DNA from: Chloracidobacterium sp.
GTDB lineage: Bacteria; Acidobacteriota; Blastocatellia; Pyrinomonadales; Pyrinomonadaceae
Direction of reading: 5' to 3'
Length of the DNA stretch: 64,000 bases
Assembly (NCBI GenBank): GCA_016711345.1
Contig: JADJTD010000001.1
Coordinates: 3,846,001-3,910,000 of the forward strand
Shown: in pieces, positions 49,619-59,284 of the stretch
Numbering within the stretch: the first letter of the stretch is position 1
Layout: every line of letters starts with the position of its first letter
Position numbers and translations under genes: made by a program
Notes under the pieces: model-generated
Databases searched by the model: none
Told to the model about the DNA's origin: nothing
Seen by the model: only the letters and a program-made list of their open reading frames with translations

Positions 49619-50896
49619 CTATTTTGTCTTGTTCGTAGCCTCAGGCTTTTTAGCCTCGGCTGGCTTGTCCGCCGGCTTTGCATTTGCTTCGGGTTTTGTC
49701 GAAGTATTTGCATTAGCCGCAGCCATTGTGTTTGTTGACGTATTCGAATTCGTAGCACCAGAGGTGTTTGCATTAACCGCACCTGCGGGCCGAGTGCCGC
49801 TCAATTCATTTGGATTATCTACAACCTTTTTGGCGAGATAGTTCTCGATCTTGGCCTCGTTCATAGCAATTGCCTGATATGAAGCGGCGAGAAGTTGCTT
49901 GCGGTTATCCACTAGAAGTTTGTTGATCTGTGGGCGAACGTCCGGACTATCAAGTGTTAAGTTTTCTTCTTTTTCGACCCTCTCTTGAAGCTTAAAAATG
50001 TAACCCTTTCCATTGACAGGCACCATATTTGTCACCTGGCCAATGTTAAACTGCGGGTTCATAAAAGCCGCCGCAATGTTCGCACCAAAATTCTGCTTCA
50101 ACTCTTCTTCACTAATATAGCCAAGATCACCGCCCTGTAATTTGCTGGGATCTTCACTGAACTCTCGTGCAAGGGCCGCGAAGTCGCTGGCAGGCTGCTG
50201 CACCTTCGCAAGCACCTCTTTAACTTTCTGACTCGCTTCAACCTCATTTCTTGTCATGTCGCCTTCACCGCCATCCGACGGATCAATGACGATTGCCGCA
50301 AGTCGAACACCGCGCTTTCGAACGAAAAGATCAGGATTGCTTTTAAAGAAGTCTGCGATCTCCTGATCTTTAGGCGTTTCGATCCTGCTCGTGACTTTAT
50401 CGACCAGTTTCTGGATAGCAAGAGCTCTCTTGGCAGAATCGCGAAATGATTTGTCATCGAGTCCAGCCTGTTTCATCTGCTTATCAAATTCTTCGACGGA
50501 TAAACGGCTGTCAACCTTTCGTTTGTTGATCTCACCGGTAACATCCTCTTCGGATGGAACCATATTTTCTTTTTCCGCCTTTTGATACATCACTTCTTGT
50601 TCAACAAGGCCCTGTAAGACTTGAAGTCTCGCAGCGGCCAATTCGAGTGGCGATAACTTGCTTTCCTGGCCTTGAGATTGCTGTTTTACGGCACGGTCAA
50701 CCTCCTGCATGGTGATGACCTTCCCATTTACTTTGGCAGCGGTTTCATTCGAATCGACAGAGCCGCCGCCCGAAGTATTTGCCACAGGCACACTGCATGC
50801 CCCTAATATAGCAGCGAAAACCGCAGTTAAGGACATGGCGAGAATTTGTTTTTTATTAGGTTGCACGATTGCGTTTACAATTTTCATCTTATTCAT
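49619..50896 (-). CDS. SurA/parvulin-type peptidyl-prolyl isomerase lipoprotein
   Basis: 425 residues. Signal with lipobox ILGAC (Cys about 34). N-terminal SurA-like helical region (VNGKVITMQEVDRAVKQQ, LQVLQGLVEQEVMYQKAEKE) followed by the PpiC parvulin domain (VLAKVQQPASDFAALAREFSEDPSKLQGGDLGYISEEEL, GQVTNMVPVNGKGYIFKLQERVE). The last about 80 residues are low complexity (Asn/Ala/Thr/Lys). It assists folding of outer-membrane proteins in the periplasm. Divergent from rpmB with a shared promoter region. Confidence 0.9.
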   Translation of the reverse strand: MNKMKIVNAIVQPNKKQILAMSLTAVFAAILGACSVPVANTSGGGSVDSNETAAKVNGKVITMQEVDRAVKQQSQGQESKLSPLELAAARLQVLQGLVEQEVMYQKAEKENMVPSEEDVTGEINKRKVDSRLSVEEFDKQMKQAGLDDKSFRDSAKRALAIQKLVDKVTSRIETPKDQEIADFFKSNPDLFVRKRGVRLAAIVIDPSDGGEGDMTRNEVEASQKVKEVLAKVQQPASDFAALAREFSEDPSKLQGGDLGYISEEELKQNFGANIAAAFMNPQFNIGQVTNMVPVNGKGYIFKLQERVEKEENLTLDSPDVRPQINKLLVDNRKQLLAASYQAIAMNEAKIENYLAKKVVDNPNELSGTRPAGAVNANTSGATNSNTSTNTMAAANANTSTKPEANAKPADKPAEAKKPEATNKTK

Positions 50897-50910
50897 CTGT
50901 TATTCGTAAC

Positions 50911-50940
50911 TTGACTAACCTTTAGGTTTTTTGTTATAAA
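50911..50940 (+). promoter_or_regulatory. promoter of rpmB
   Basis: TTGACT (50911-50916), 18-base spacer, TATAAA (50935-50940), 62 bases before the rpmB start. AACC-TTTA-GGTT inside the spacer is palindromic. Confidence 0.7.
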
Positions 50941-51001
50941 TCTTGTTTCGAGTTTTTCAGAACTCTTATTTTCTCGCATTTCATCGAGAGGCAATATAAA
51001 T

Positions 51002-51196
51002 ATGGCAAAACGCTGCGACATCTGTGGGAAAGGCCCGCAATTTGGAAATAATGTATCACACGCTAACAATAAAACGCGAAGGCGATTCAACCCGAATCTT
51101 CAGCCGGTCCGCGTTCAGATTCCCGGCGGCGGCAACGGACGCATCAAAGCATGTACACGCTGCATAAAATCGGGAAAAGTTGTCAAAGCTGCTTAG
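51002..51196 (+). CDS. rpmB: 50S ribosomal protein L28
   Basis: 64 residues, standard length. MAKRCDICGKGPQFGNNVSHANNKTRRRFNPNLQPVRV is the diagnostic L28 N-terminal half, with CDIC and CTRC as zinc ligands of the C+ form. Followed by a perfect terminator. Single gene transcription unit. Confidence 0.97.
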   Translation: MAKRCDICGKGPQFGNNVSHANNKTRRRFNPNLQPVRVQIPGGGNGRIKACTRCIKSGKVVKAA

Positions 51197-51228
51197 ATCT
51201 ATTTGAGACACAGCTAACTGTTTTAGTT

Positions 51229-51262
51229 GCCAAACGCCGGATTAAGGAGTTTGGCTTTTCTT
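51229..51262 (+). terminator. rho-independent terminator of rpmB
   Basis: GCCAAAC pairs exactly with GTTTGGC across an 11-13 base loop, then a T-rich tail. Confidence 0.9.
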
Positions 51263-51271
51263 TCGTTTAGA

Positions 51272-51649
51272 CTAAACAACCGCAATACACTCGATCTCTA
51301 CCTTTGCATCGCGTGGCAGTCTTGCCGCTTGAACCGTCGCTCTCGCCGGCTTATTAGTACTAAAAAAACGGCCGTAAACTTCATTCATCTCAACGAAATC
51401 ATTCATATCGGCAAGAAACACAGTTGTCTTGACGACATTATCCAAACTTGTTCCGGCAGCCTTTAAGACCTCGTTCAGATTGACCAGCACCTGTTCCGTC
51501 TGTTCACTGACGACTTGCGACACAAATTCTCCGGTCTTCGGATCGATCGGTATCTGGCCTGAACAAAATACCATTCCGCCAGCCTTAATAGCTTGTGAAT
51601 AAGGGCCGATCGCTCCCGGCGCATTTTCCGTGGTTACTATCTCTTTCAT
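51272..51649 (-). CDS. RidA-family reactive enamine/imine deaminase
   Basis: 125 residues from ATG 51649; the longer frame is unlikely. Matches Rid/YjgF/UK114: APGAIGPYSQAIKAGGMVFCSGQIPIDPKTGE, VLKAAGTSLDNVVKTTVFLADMNDF, FFSTNKPARATVQAARLPRDAKVEIECIA. The catalytic Arg of the PARATV segment is present. It hydrolyses 2-aminoacrylate and similar reactive enamines from PLP enzymes (compare the dehydratase at 29592). Cytoplasmic trimer. Confidence 0.93.
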   Translation of the reverse strand: MKEIVTTENAPGAIGPYSQAIKAGGMVFCSGQIPIDPKTGEFVSQVVSEQTEQVLVNLNEVLKAAGTSLDNVVKTTVFLADMNDFVEMNEVYGRFFSTNKPARATVQAARLPRDAKVEIECIAVV

Positions 51650-51742
51650 GAAAATAATTCCGCTCCACAACTCAAGCAAAAGGCGAATTCTAACAAATTA
51701 GGATGGAAAAGGAAAGCAGGCGGGCTTTTATTGGGTGATCAA

Positions 51743-53953
51743 TCACGCATTGACGCGTTCAACAGCGATAACACCCGGAACGTGTTCGATGGCTCCGACG
51801 ACCTTGTCGAGATGCTTTTTATCAAAGACCTCTACCGTGACCTCGATGAGACCGATGTCATCCTTAGAAACATTGGCGCGAGCGTCGCGTATGCCGGTTT
51901 TTATGTCCGCAATTGCATTAGTGATTCCGGCGAGCATGCCGGTACGGTTTTCTGTGGTTGCAAGCAGTTGAACCGATTGTATCTCACCTATATCTGTTTC
52001 CTTCGCCCATTCCACCTCAACAATGCGGTCTTTGTTCACCATCAATTGGGACATATTTTTGCACCGTTTGTTGTGGACGACGATTCCCTTTTCCAGTGAA
52101 ATGTACCCGATGATCTCTTCGCCACGTAGCGGATTACAGCATTTCGCACGATTGATAAGAAGGTTATCGATGCCCCTAACAATGATTGCATCCTCACCGA
52201 GCCCGATGAACTTGCGGACTGCCTTCATGCCCGACTTCAGCCGCGTCTCTTTCTTTTTGTCGGGATCAAGCTCATTGAATTTCTCCGCACCGAGAAATTT
52301 TCCGAGTACGTTGCGAGGCAGAGTCTTTCCATAGCCGACCGACGCAAAAAGATCATCCGGACGGCCCAATCCATATTCATTGGCAATACGCTTGAGTTCG
52401 TTTTCGTTATTGAGAAACTTCTTCGACGGAACCCGAAATCTCTCAGCCTCTTTTTCGAGAAGTTTCCGGCCGATATCTATCGACTCGGTACGTTGTTCCT
52501 GCGATATCCAATGACGTATACGGTTCCGAGCTCGCGAAGTCACAGTGTGGTTTAGCCAATCGCCGGAAGGTTTCGAATGCTGTGTCGTAAGTATCTCAAC
52601 AACATCACCATTTTGAAGTTCGCTGCGAAGAGGGATGATACGTCCGTTTATTTTTGCACCAGTGCAAGTGTCCCCGACCACCGAGTGAATTGCATAGGCA
52701 AAATCAATAGGCGTTGCTCCGCGTGGAAGCTGGATGACCTTGCCCATTGGCGTAAAAGCATAAACATCCTTTGGAAAAAGATCGAGTTTGAGTGTTTCGA
52801 TAAAATCCGCCGAATCTTCGTTCTCATTCGTATTTTCGACTAGCGGCAGTAACAACTTTTCAACCGTTTTTCTTAGTTCATCAAGACCTTCGTCTTCTTC
52901 TTTCTTGCCGAGAGTACTTTCCTTGTATTTCCAATGGGCCGCAACACCTTCCTCCGCTACGTGGTGCATCTCCTCCGTTCTTATCTGAACCTCAAAAGAA
53001 AGCCCGCCGTCGCCGATAACTGAAGTATGAAGGGATTGGTACAGATTATCTCGCGGAATCGCTATCCAGTCCTTAAAACGCTCAGGAACAGGCGTCCAGA
53101 TGTCGTGAATGACACTGAGAGCGAGATAACAATTCTTCCTGTCATTCTTCGTAATAATACGTGCAGCGATCAGGTCATAGACCTGCTCGATCATTATCTT
53201 TTGCTTTTTGAGCTTCTTCCAGAGCGAATAGAGACGCTTTACGCGGCCTTCTATCTCAACAAAGGGAACCCCATTCTCGGTCAATTGTTCAGTGATCGTC
53301 GCTTTTATTTTTTCCAGAGCTGCTTCCAATTCTGGACGGCGGGCATCAACCTCTTTTGACAGTCGTTTGTAATCTTCGGCGTAAAGATTTTGAAAGGCAA
53401 GGTCCTCGAGTTCGCCTCGCAGTTTACCCATGCCGAGGCGATGAGCGATCGGGGCATAGATATCAAGAGTTTCCTGCGAGATGCGTTCGCGTTTTTCGGG
53501 TTTTAGATACTGCATCGTACGCATGTTATGCAGGCGATCGGCAAGTTTAATCAAAACCACGCGCACGTCCGTTGTCATTGCAAGGACCATCTTGCGAACA
53601 TTCTCGGCTTGTTGTTTTTCTTTAGAGAGATCACTGATATGAGCGATCTTTGTCAATCCATCGACGAGCAGAGTGATCTCATCACCAAAATAAGATCTAA
53701 TGGTCTCAAGATCAACAAGTGTGTCCTCTACAACATCGTGAAGCAGCCCTGTCGAGACACTTACCTCATCAAGACGCATGCTGGCAAGTATTTCGGCAAC
53801 TTCAAGCGGATGGACGAGATAAGGTTCGCCCGAGGCACGCGTTTGGCCGCGGTGATGGAGGGCAGAGAAAAGGTAAGCGCGGCGGATGAGATCGACATCG
53901 GCACCTGGCCTGTTTTCTGTAACCGTCGCTATTACGTCCTCTATACGAATCAT
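51743..53953 (-). CDS. bifunctional (p)ppGpp synthetase/hydrolase (RelA/SpoT family)
   Basis: 736 residues, typical of a Rel/SpoT enzyme. HD hydrolase domain with HHRGQTR and HDVVEDT (His72, Asp73); synthetase domain (RGRFKDWIAIPRDN-like, EVQIRTEEMHHVAEEGVAAHWKYK), TGS (DLFPKDVYAFTPMGKVIQLPRGATPIDFAYAIHS) and a C-terminal ACT domain (LLATTENRTGMLAGITNAI). The usual Gly of the NGYQSLHT loop is Leu here (DNLYQSLHT), which could matter for synthetase activity. It controls the stringent response. Confidence 0.93.
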   Translation of the reverse strand: MIRIEDVIATVTENRPGADVDLIRRAYLFSALHHRGQTRASGEPYLVHPLEVAEILASMRLDEVSVSTGLLHDVVEDTLVDLETIRSYFGDEITLLVDGLTKIAHISDLSKEKQQAENVRKMVLAMTTDVRVVLIKLADRLHNMRTMQYLKPEKRERISQETLDIYAPIAHRLGMGKLRGELEDLAFQNLYAEDYKRLSKEVDARRPELEAALEKIKATITEQLTENGVPFVEIEGRVKRLYSLWKKLKKQKIMIEQVYDLIAARIITKNDRKNCYLALSVIHDIWTPVPERFKDWIAIPRDNLYQSLHTSVIGDGGLSFEVQIRTEEMHHVAEEGVAAHWKYKESTLGKKEEDEGLDELRKTVEKLLLPLVENTNENEDSADFIETLKLDLFPKDVYAFTPMGKVIQLPRGATPIDFAYAIHSVVGDTCTGAKINGRIIPLRSELQNGDVVEILTTQHSKPSGDWLNHTVTSRARNRIRHWISQEQRTESIDIGRKLLEKEAERFRVPSKKFLNNENELKRIANEYGLGRPDDLFASVGYGKTLPRNVLGKFLGAEKFNELDPDKKKETRLKSGMKAVRKFIGLGEDAIIVRGIDNLLINRAKCCNPLRGEEIIGYISLEKGIVVHNKRCKNMSQLMVNKDRIVEVEWAKETDIGEIQSVQLLATTENRTGMLAGITNAIADIKTGIRDARANVSKDDIGLIEVTVEVFDKKHLDKVVGAIEHVPGVIAVERVNA

Positions 53954-54013
53954 AGTCGATCATTTACGAGCTTCTCATTCGCAATTCAACATTCGTAAAT
54001 CGCAATTGAAAAA

Positions 54014-54044
54014 CGATGCTCAATTAAATTGTAATTGAGCATCG
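54014..54044 (-). terminator. rho-independent terminator of the TonB-Exb-TPR operon
   Basis: Arms CGATGCTCAATTA and TAATTGAGCATCG are exact complements (13 bases, 5-base loop); on the minus strand TTTTT follows. It lies 26 bases after the TPR lipoprotein gene stop. Confidence 0.85.
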
Positions 54045-54069
54045 CATGATTAAAAAGAAAAAATACGGG

Positions 54070-55050
54070 TTATTTTTTTGGAGCGGCGTTCGTGTTCGTT
54101 TTTTCTCTGCTGCTTTCAGCGGCTTTAGCGGCTTCGCGCTCTTCTTTCTCGGTATCGAGAGCTTTGACAACGTCACTCAGTTCCAAAAATTTCTTCCTAG
54201 CGGCCTCACCTTCCTCTTTAAGTCTGTCCCTATCTGGCGTCCTTCCATCCATTTCAGCTAGACGCATTGCCTGAAACATGAGGCTGGCCTTATAAGACCT
54301 TGACGACTCGAAAACCTTCAGAAGTTCCTGTTTTGCCGCCAAGTCTGCATCTGTCAAGCTTTTGACATTAATACTTGGGGCGTTTTTAACGTCGGCAGGT
54401 TCGAGAGCTATGGCCTGATCTATCAGCTTGGTTCCTTCGTCAACACAGCCCTTCAACTTTTCAAATTCTTCCGGACTTTCCGGCTTCAGGAACTGAAAGG
54501 TCTGTTTGCCGTCTTTCGCTACAGTTTTTTTGGTCTTTTCGGTATCCGTTATATCATTGGCACAAGTGTTTTTCTTGGCCGCCAAGGAAGTCAAAGCCTC
54601 TGCTCGTTGTTCAGGAGGAATAGTCGTATTCGCGGAACGAGCTGTCACCAATCTTAACCAGTCATCAGTCTTTTGAAGGTTTTCATAAAGGCTCGCAATG
54701 GCTTTGTATGAACTCTGGTCCTTCGGATCAATTTGTAAAACCTTCTGGTATTGTGCGATCGCTTCTTCTGCCCAAGCCGTCTGCTTACGGTCTCCAATAT
54801 ACTTTGAGTGAAGCGTCCGAGCCAGGAAAAGCTGCGCAGTCTTACCCTCAACAGTTTCACCCTTCGGGTCGCGGGATACAGCATCCCGGAACAACTGTTC
54901 GGCCTCGTTGAACTTTCGACCTTTATAGGCGTTCGAACCGTCCACCAGGTCCTTTCGGGCCATAATGCGGTTGTAATAATCGCAGTTAGTTCCTGCCAAT
55001 ACGGCAATTAGTATAGTTGCTAATAACCCTAAACGAGAGAATCTCATCAT
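54070..55050 (-). CDS. TPR-repeat lipoprotein, last gene of the TonB/Exb operon
   Basis: 326 residues from ATG 55050 (or the next codon). Signal with candidate lipidation Cys in AGTNCDYYN. TPR units follow: residues about 40-60 (GRKFNEAEQLFRDAVSRDPKG) and 95-120 (AIAQYQKVLQIDPKDQSSYKAIASLYENL). C-terminal low complexity tail rich in Lys/Glu/Ala with the ending NTNAAPKK. It may recruit partners of the TonB system to the inner face of the outer membrane; that is inference from operon position. Confidence 0.8.
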   Translation of the reverse strand: MMRFSRLGLLATILIAVLAGTNCDYYNRIMARKDLVDGSNAYKGRKFNEAEQLFRDAVSRDPKGETVEGKTAQLFLARTLHSKYIGDRKQTAWAEEAIAQYQKVLQIDPKDQSSYKAIASLYENLQKTDDWLRLVTARSANTTIPPEQRAEALTSLAAKKNTCANDITDTEKTKKTVAKDGKQTFQFLKPESPEEFEKLKGCVDEGTKLIDQAIALEPADVKNAPSINVKSLTDADLAAKQELLKVFESSRSYKASLMFQAMRLAEMDGRTPDRDRLKEEGEAARKKFLELSDVVKALDTEKEEREAAKAAESSREKTNTNAAPKK

Positions 55051-55120
55051 TTGACTCCATTCGCTACCGAAAGTGCGCGTCGGAAACAAAATTCCAAACT
55101 GCGATCTCCCTTCGGCCAAT

Positions 55121-55594
55121 TTATTCAGTAAGATCGTCTATCTGCAATCCGATCGGCTCAGCTCCGGCAATTTTTACCGCGTCAATAACCTTAACCACCT
55201 CACCGTAACGAACCGACTTGGGCGATTTGATAAATAGGGTCTTTTCCACTTGGTTCGTACCTTCGCGGAAAGCACCTTGGTTTTCCCTTTCCCTAAATGT
55301 CTCGCGAAGCTTATTCGTCAGAGCATCTGTATTCGAGACATCACCGAACGGCTCGTTGTTAAGCGTTAGTGCCTTGGTCTGTCCGTTAATCGCAACAACA
55401 AGCGTGAGCGGATTAGGCTTAACAATTGACATGTCCTGATTTTTCGGCTCCGCCGGAACCTTTGCCTCAAACTTGCTAGGTTTAAGCGGCGTGATAACCA
55501 TAAAAATAATCAGCAGAACGAGCAATACGTCGATCAGCGGGGTTACGTTGATTTGCGGTGTGGCGCCGTCGCCGCCGCCTGTTGACATTCCCAT
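55121..55594 (-). CDS. ExbD/TolR family protein, copy 1 in gene order 3
   Basis: 157 residues. N-terminal INVTPLIDVLLVLLIIFMVIT with the Asp (ID) needed for proton use, one TM, then a periplasmic domain (SPKSVRYGEVVKVIDAVKIAGAEPIGLQID). Longer and with extra inserted residues compared with the second ExbD in the operon. It works with ExbB to energise TonB. Confidence 0.92.
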   Translation of the reverse strand: MGMSTGGGDGATPQINVTPLIDVLLVLLIIFMVITPLKPSKFEAKVPAEPKNQDMSIVKPNPLTLVVAINGQTKALTLNNEPFGDVSNTDALTNKLRETFRERENQGAFREGTNQVEKTLFIKSPKSVRYGEVVKVIDAVKIAGAEPIGLQIDDLTE

Positions 55595-55635
55595 TTTGTT
55601 TTCTTCCTTTGAAGCCTCAATGGCGAGGTTCAGGC

Positions 55636-56079
55636 CTATTTGGCTGGTTCAACCCCTTTTTTCTTGTCAGCTACGAGGCCGATCTTATCAATATCAACCT
55701 TACGAATCGTATCGATGGCCTGGACAACTTTGCCGTAATCGACATCGATGTCGGCTTTTATGTAAACGATACGCTTTTCCGGCAATTTATTTTCCATGCG
55801 TCTCTTTATCACGTCTTCCAGTGCATCAAGCGGATATCCCTGCTTACCTATATTGAAAGTTCCGTCTTTTGTGATAGCAACTACGACTGAAGTGTCTTTC
55901 GCAATTTCTTCATCAGTTTCCGGACTTATCATTTCTTTCGGCAGGTTAACAGATACACCTGCCTGCAGAAGCGGCGTGACGATCATGAAAATGATCAAAA
56001 GCACCAGCATCACGTCCACCATCGGAGTGACGTTGATGTCGGAGTTGTATTCGTTGGTTCCACCGATCTTCGTACTCAT
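55636..56079 (-). CDS. ExbD/TolR family protein, copy 2 in gene order 2
   Basis: 147 residues. DINVTPMVDVMLVLLIIFMIVTPLLQAG with conserved Asp, and a periplasmic part ending KADIDVDYGKVVQAIDTIRKVDIDKIGLVADKK. Two exbD genes in one operon are common in this group of bacteria. Start is GTG/ATG MSTKIGG. Partner of ExbB and TonB. Confidence 0.93.
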   Translation of the reverse strand: MSTKIGGTNEYNSDINVTPMVDVMLVLLIIFMIVTPLLQAGVSVNLPKEMISPETDEEIAKDTSVVVAITKDGTFNIGKQGYPLDALEDVIKRRMENKLPEKRIVYIKADIDVDYGKVVQAIDTIRKVDIDKIGLVADKKKGVEPAK

Positions 56080-56113
56080 AGCAAAACTCTCCTATAGCCT
56101 GAAAAGACCGCTC

Positions 56114-56818
56114 CTAGCCTCTAAGACTTTTAGCACGCTGTCTGATGAAATAGTCAACAAGCTCGGAAGCTGAGTTCTCCATTTCTACGCTAAAGCTTGT
56201 AACCTTGTTAGTGAAATAGTTAAAGAGCCACACAGCCGGAATAGCAACAAGAATACCAAAAGCGGTAGCAACCAGCGCCTCGGCGATTGCACCACCGACG
56301 GCTCCAATACCTGCGTTCTCGTTAGCTCTAAGAGCCTGGAACGCTCCAATAATACCAACAACGGTGCCGAAGAGGCCTACGAACGGAGCTGTCGAGCCGA
56401 CAGTTGCAAGTCCTGAGAGACCGCGTTTTAACTCGGCAGTTTTAACGGCTATAGCTCGCTCAAGGGCACGCTCGGACGCAGCCATCTCATCGCTCGTGAT
56501 CTCGCCGCCCTGATGAGCAGCAAACTCTTTCAAGCCTGACGATACGACCATCGCAAGGTGCGAATCTTTGTGCTTATCGCTAATGTTGATAGCTTCGTCG
56601 ATATTGCTGTTTTTCAAAGCCTGAGCAACTTTCGGAGCATACTGTCTCGATTGTTGTTTGGCCTTATTATAGGTCAACCAACGTTCGATACCCACCGCGA
56701 TCATGTACACCGACTGGATCAGCAGTGTAATGATAACGCCCCAGCCCGGAATAGTAAGGCTCTTTGCGATATCGTAGATACCAAATGAAACGCCACCTTC
56801 GGCGAACAGAAATGTCAT
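56114..56818 (-). CDS. exbB: MotA/TolQ/ExbB proton channel family protein
   Basis: 234 residues from ATG 56818, which is preceded by GGAGG at ideal spacing; the longer frame is not used. Three TM helices, with the family segment LSGLATVGSTAPFVGLFGTVVGIIGAF and the Thr/Ala region AEALVATAFGILVAIPAVWLFNYF. It forms the channel with the ExbD proteins and transmits proton-motive force to TonB. Confidence 0.93.
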   Translation of the reverse strand: MTFLFAEGGVSFGIYDIAKSLTIPGWGVIITLLIQSVYMIAVGIERWLTYNKAKQQSRQYAPKVAQALKNSNIDEAINISDKHKDSHLAMVVSSGLKEFAAHQGGEITSDEMAASERALERAIAVKTAELKRGLSGLATVGSTAPFVGLFGTVVGIIGAFQALRANENAGIGAVGGAIAEALVATAFGILVAIPAVWLFNYFTNKVTSFSVEMENSASELVDYFIRQRAKSLRG

Positions 56819-56916
56819 GATTTTTCCTCCAAAGAAATCAAAAGAATCTAATAATTGCGTAAAATAGTTTAAAGCGGGAAGATGAATCATCTTTCCCGCA
56901 TAAGACCGCTCGTTCT

Positions 56917-57711
56917 TTATGGAACAAAATTGTACGTAATAACGCCGGAAACCTTTACAGGTTGACCAGATAGAAGTGTCGGGCTAAATCTAGCACCTTG
57001 AGCAGCCGCAACAGCTGCAGCACGAAGCAAAGGATTGCCGCTAACAGCGCTGGCTGAAACTACACGTCCGCTCTCGTCGATCAAAACTTGTACACTGACT
57101 GGACCACCAGCTCGAATCGCCTTAGCCGCAGCTGGATACGCCGGTTTGGGCAAACTTGTCGCCTTACCGTTGAGAACACCACCGGATACCGTTTTAGGCA
57201 CAACCTTCTTTGGCGGCGGCGGCGGTTCGTCATCACTTGCAGGCGGCTTTTCCGTACTACCACCGGATATTCCGGTCGTACTACCATTGTCAACGACTGC
57301 CCCTCTTCCAGCATCAGCTTTGATGGTCGTATTAGAATCCGAATCGCCAAGCTTTGTGTTGAACTCCGGTCGAATCGTAGCCTTAGTCATCTTGGCCGTG
57401 CTTATAGGGGGCGGCTCTTTCGTTAACATATCGATACTCGCTATTAACTCTTTACGGGTATCTGCCGCTACCTGCTTTTCAGGTTGCTTCTCCTCAGGCT
57501 TAGGTGGTTCCTCTTCCGTAACAGGCACAGGAGCAACTAGCGTATCAAGAGCCAACTCATCCCCACCCATACCGAAATCTTTGGCAAAAAGGCTATACGT
57601 CCAACTGCCGAGCAATATCGAGACCATAATGATAAGGACGACCGCGAGAAACTCACTTCGCCTTTTGTTTTCTCTGGAATTGCTTTTCGATTCAACTAAT
57701 TGATCTAGCAT
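56917..57711 (-). CDS. tonB: TonB energy-transducing protein
   Basis: 264 residues. One TM (about 24-44, LAVVLIIMVSILLGSWTYSLF), a Pro/Glu/Lys-rich spacer (PVPVTEEEPPKPEEKQPEKQV) and C-terminal TonB domain (VSVQVLIDESGRVVSASAVSGN ... FSPTLLSGQPVKVSGVITYNFVP). It opens TonB-dependent outer-membrane transporters. First gene of the tonB-exbB-exbD-exbD-TPR operon. Its last residues are the same as those of the frameshifted gene at 14415-15114. Confidence 0.9.
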   Translation of the reverse strand: MLDQLVESKSNSRENKRRSEFLAVVLIIMVSILLGSWTYSLFAKDFGMGGDELALDTLVAPVPVTEEEPPKPEEKQPEKQVAADTRKELIASIDMLTKEPPPISTAKMTKATIRPEFNTKLGDSDSNTTIKADAGRGAVVDNGSTTGISGGSTEKPPASDDEPPPPPKKVVPKTVSGGVLNGKATSLPKPAYPAAAKAIRAGGPVSVQVLIDESGRVVSASAVSGNPLLRAAAVAAAQGARFSPTLLSGQPVKVSGVITYNFVP

Positions 57712-58122
57712 CTTATTTCCTCCCTCTTTCCGGTGCCATTTCAGGTCAAGGGTTACGAATCCTTACATTGCATTTGATGAACTACTTCCGATTCAAGTTG
57801 TAATCACAATGAAACATCGAGATTAGAATCTGAAAGGTGAATTCACATCCGCTTCATTCTTTATTCTATTACCACGCAGAAACTTCGATGTCCGAAGGCT
57901 TGAGCGGGTAAATTCTACTTACACCATTTCGATTCAAATTTAAGAAGCGAAAAGGCAGAAGCAAAAAAAGTAAATTGACCAGCAACGAAATGAAGTCTAA
58001 AAGTTACAGCGGCGAAAGTCAAGAATAATCTCTTTTTTTCTTAAGCTTCACACTTTGACTCGCCGTGTTCTAGATTGTCTATCCAGATAAAACAAATCCA
58101 ACTATAATTGCGTTCAAAAAGT
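57712..58122. other. intergenic region, nothing recognised
   Basis: About 410 bases between tonB and secF, AT-rich, no open frame worth keeping, no repeat or terminator that I can support. It should contain the tonB operon promoter, which I could not place. Confidence 0.4.
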
Positions 58123-59205
58123 CTACCGAGTTACAGGCCTTCTTGTAACAGTTCGGCGCGAAGTTGATGCGAGTTTTTCGCCTGTCTCTTGCGGGGCAAG
58201 AACCTCTTTCATTTTTGCTTCTCCGAGCTTATTCTGCCACCAAATGGCAATCGGACTTGCAATCGCGATCGTTGAATACGTTCCCGTGATTGATCCAACA
58301 AATAGAGCAAGCGAGAAACCTCTTAGCACCTCTCCGCCAAACAGAACCAATGCGGCAACTGAAAGCAAGACCAACCCGTTGGTAACGATCGTTCGCGACA
58401 TCGTCTGGTTTATCGAGTCATTAGTCAATTTGTAAAGGGAATCACCACGATGCAAACTTAGGTTCTCACGGATTCGGTCAAAAATAACTATAGAGTCGTT
58501 AACCGAAAATCCGACGAGTGTAAGCAGAGCGGCAAGAACCGTTAGGCTGATCTCCCATTGGAACATCGAGAAAAATGCAAGCGTTATCAAAACATCATGA
58601 AATACAGCGATAACCGCGCCGGCAGCATATGTCCAATCATATCTAAACGCGATAAAAAGCAGAATCCCCAACAAGCCAAGTAGCGTTGCCAGTACTGCTT
58701 GATTTCGAAGCTGTTCACCCGCGACCGGACCAACGGCGTCAGTACCAACAATTTTATAGGAAGCAGTTGCGTCGTCCGGAAGTTGTGTGGCTCCGACAGC
58801 TTCCGTTCCAAAAGTGTCGAGTGCCTTCTTGACAACGCATCTACCGGCCTCTGGCATCGGCTGACTATTTTCATCAACACAGTCTTCGCGTTGGCCGAGA
58901 TTCGGCACCTTGACGAGCACTTCGTCGGTCTTATCGGTTGAATCCTGGATTATGGCCTCTGTAACCCCCACATTCTGGAGAGAGGCACGAATATCATCCG
59001 TGGACGGTTTCTGCTTAAACTTCGCCGTGACAACAGTTCCGCCCTGAAAATCAACCCCTAAGTTGAAGGCGTCAGTGCCGCCGTCTGTAAATTGACGACC
59101 GACAGCAGATAAGAGTCCGGCTAAAAGGATTGCGATAGACAGAGCGCTAAATATCTTGCGCTTCCCCATCCAGTCAACATGAATATTGGTAAAAAACTCA
59201 AACAT
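58123..59205 (-). CDS. secF: protein translocase subunit SecF
   Basis: 360 residues. Six TM helices and the periplasmic P1 head. Signature LGVDFQGGTVVTAKF (residues about 46-60) and the C-terminal membrane block (TLVGFSVNDSIVIFDRIREN; MSRTIVTNGLVLLSVAALVLFGGEVLRGFSLALFVG). It uses the proton gradient to help pull proteins through SecYEG, paired with SecD. The insertion of about 60 residues in P1 with a Cys pair (CVDENSQPMPEAGRC) is unusual. Confidence 0.94.
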   Translation of the reverse strand: MFEFFTNIHVDWMGKRKIFSALSIAILLAGLLSAVGRQFTDGGTDAFNLGVDFQGGTVVTAKFKQKPSTDDIRASLQNVGVTEAIIQDSTDKTDEVLVKVPNLGQREDCVDENSQPMPEAGRCVVKKALDTFGTEAVGATQLPDDATASYKIVGTDAVGPVAGEQLRNQAVLATLLGLLGILLFIAFRYDWTYAAGAVIAVFHDVLITLAFFSMFQWEISLTVLAALLTLVGFSVNDSIVIFDRIRENLSLHRGDSLYKLTNDSINQTMSRTIVTNGLVLLSVAALVLFGGEVLRGFSLALFVGSITGTYSTIAIASPIAIWWQNKLGEAKMKEVLAPQETGEKLASTSRRTVTRRPVTR

Positions 59206-59284
59206 TATTTTATTTTTCTATTTGCGATTCCTGTATTTTTTTCACGTGCGATCGCATTATGCTAATTTGAAATCGCAAACAACA

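Noticed and set aside
57035..57703. A 222-residue plus-strand open frame opposite tonB
   Set aside because: Ala/Ser/Thr/Pro composition is the mirror image of the TonB proline-rich spacer; tonB is clear.
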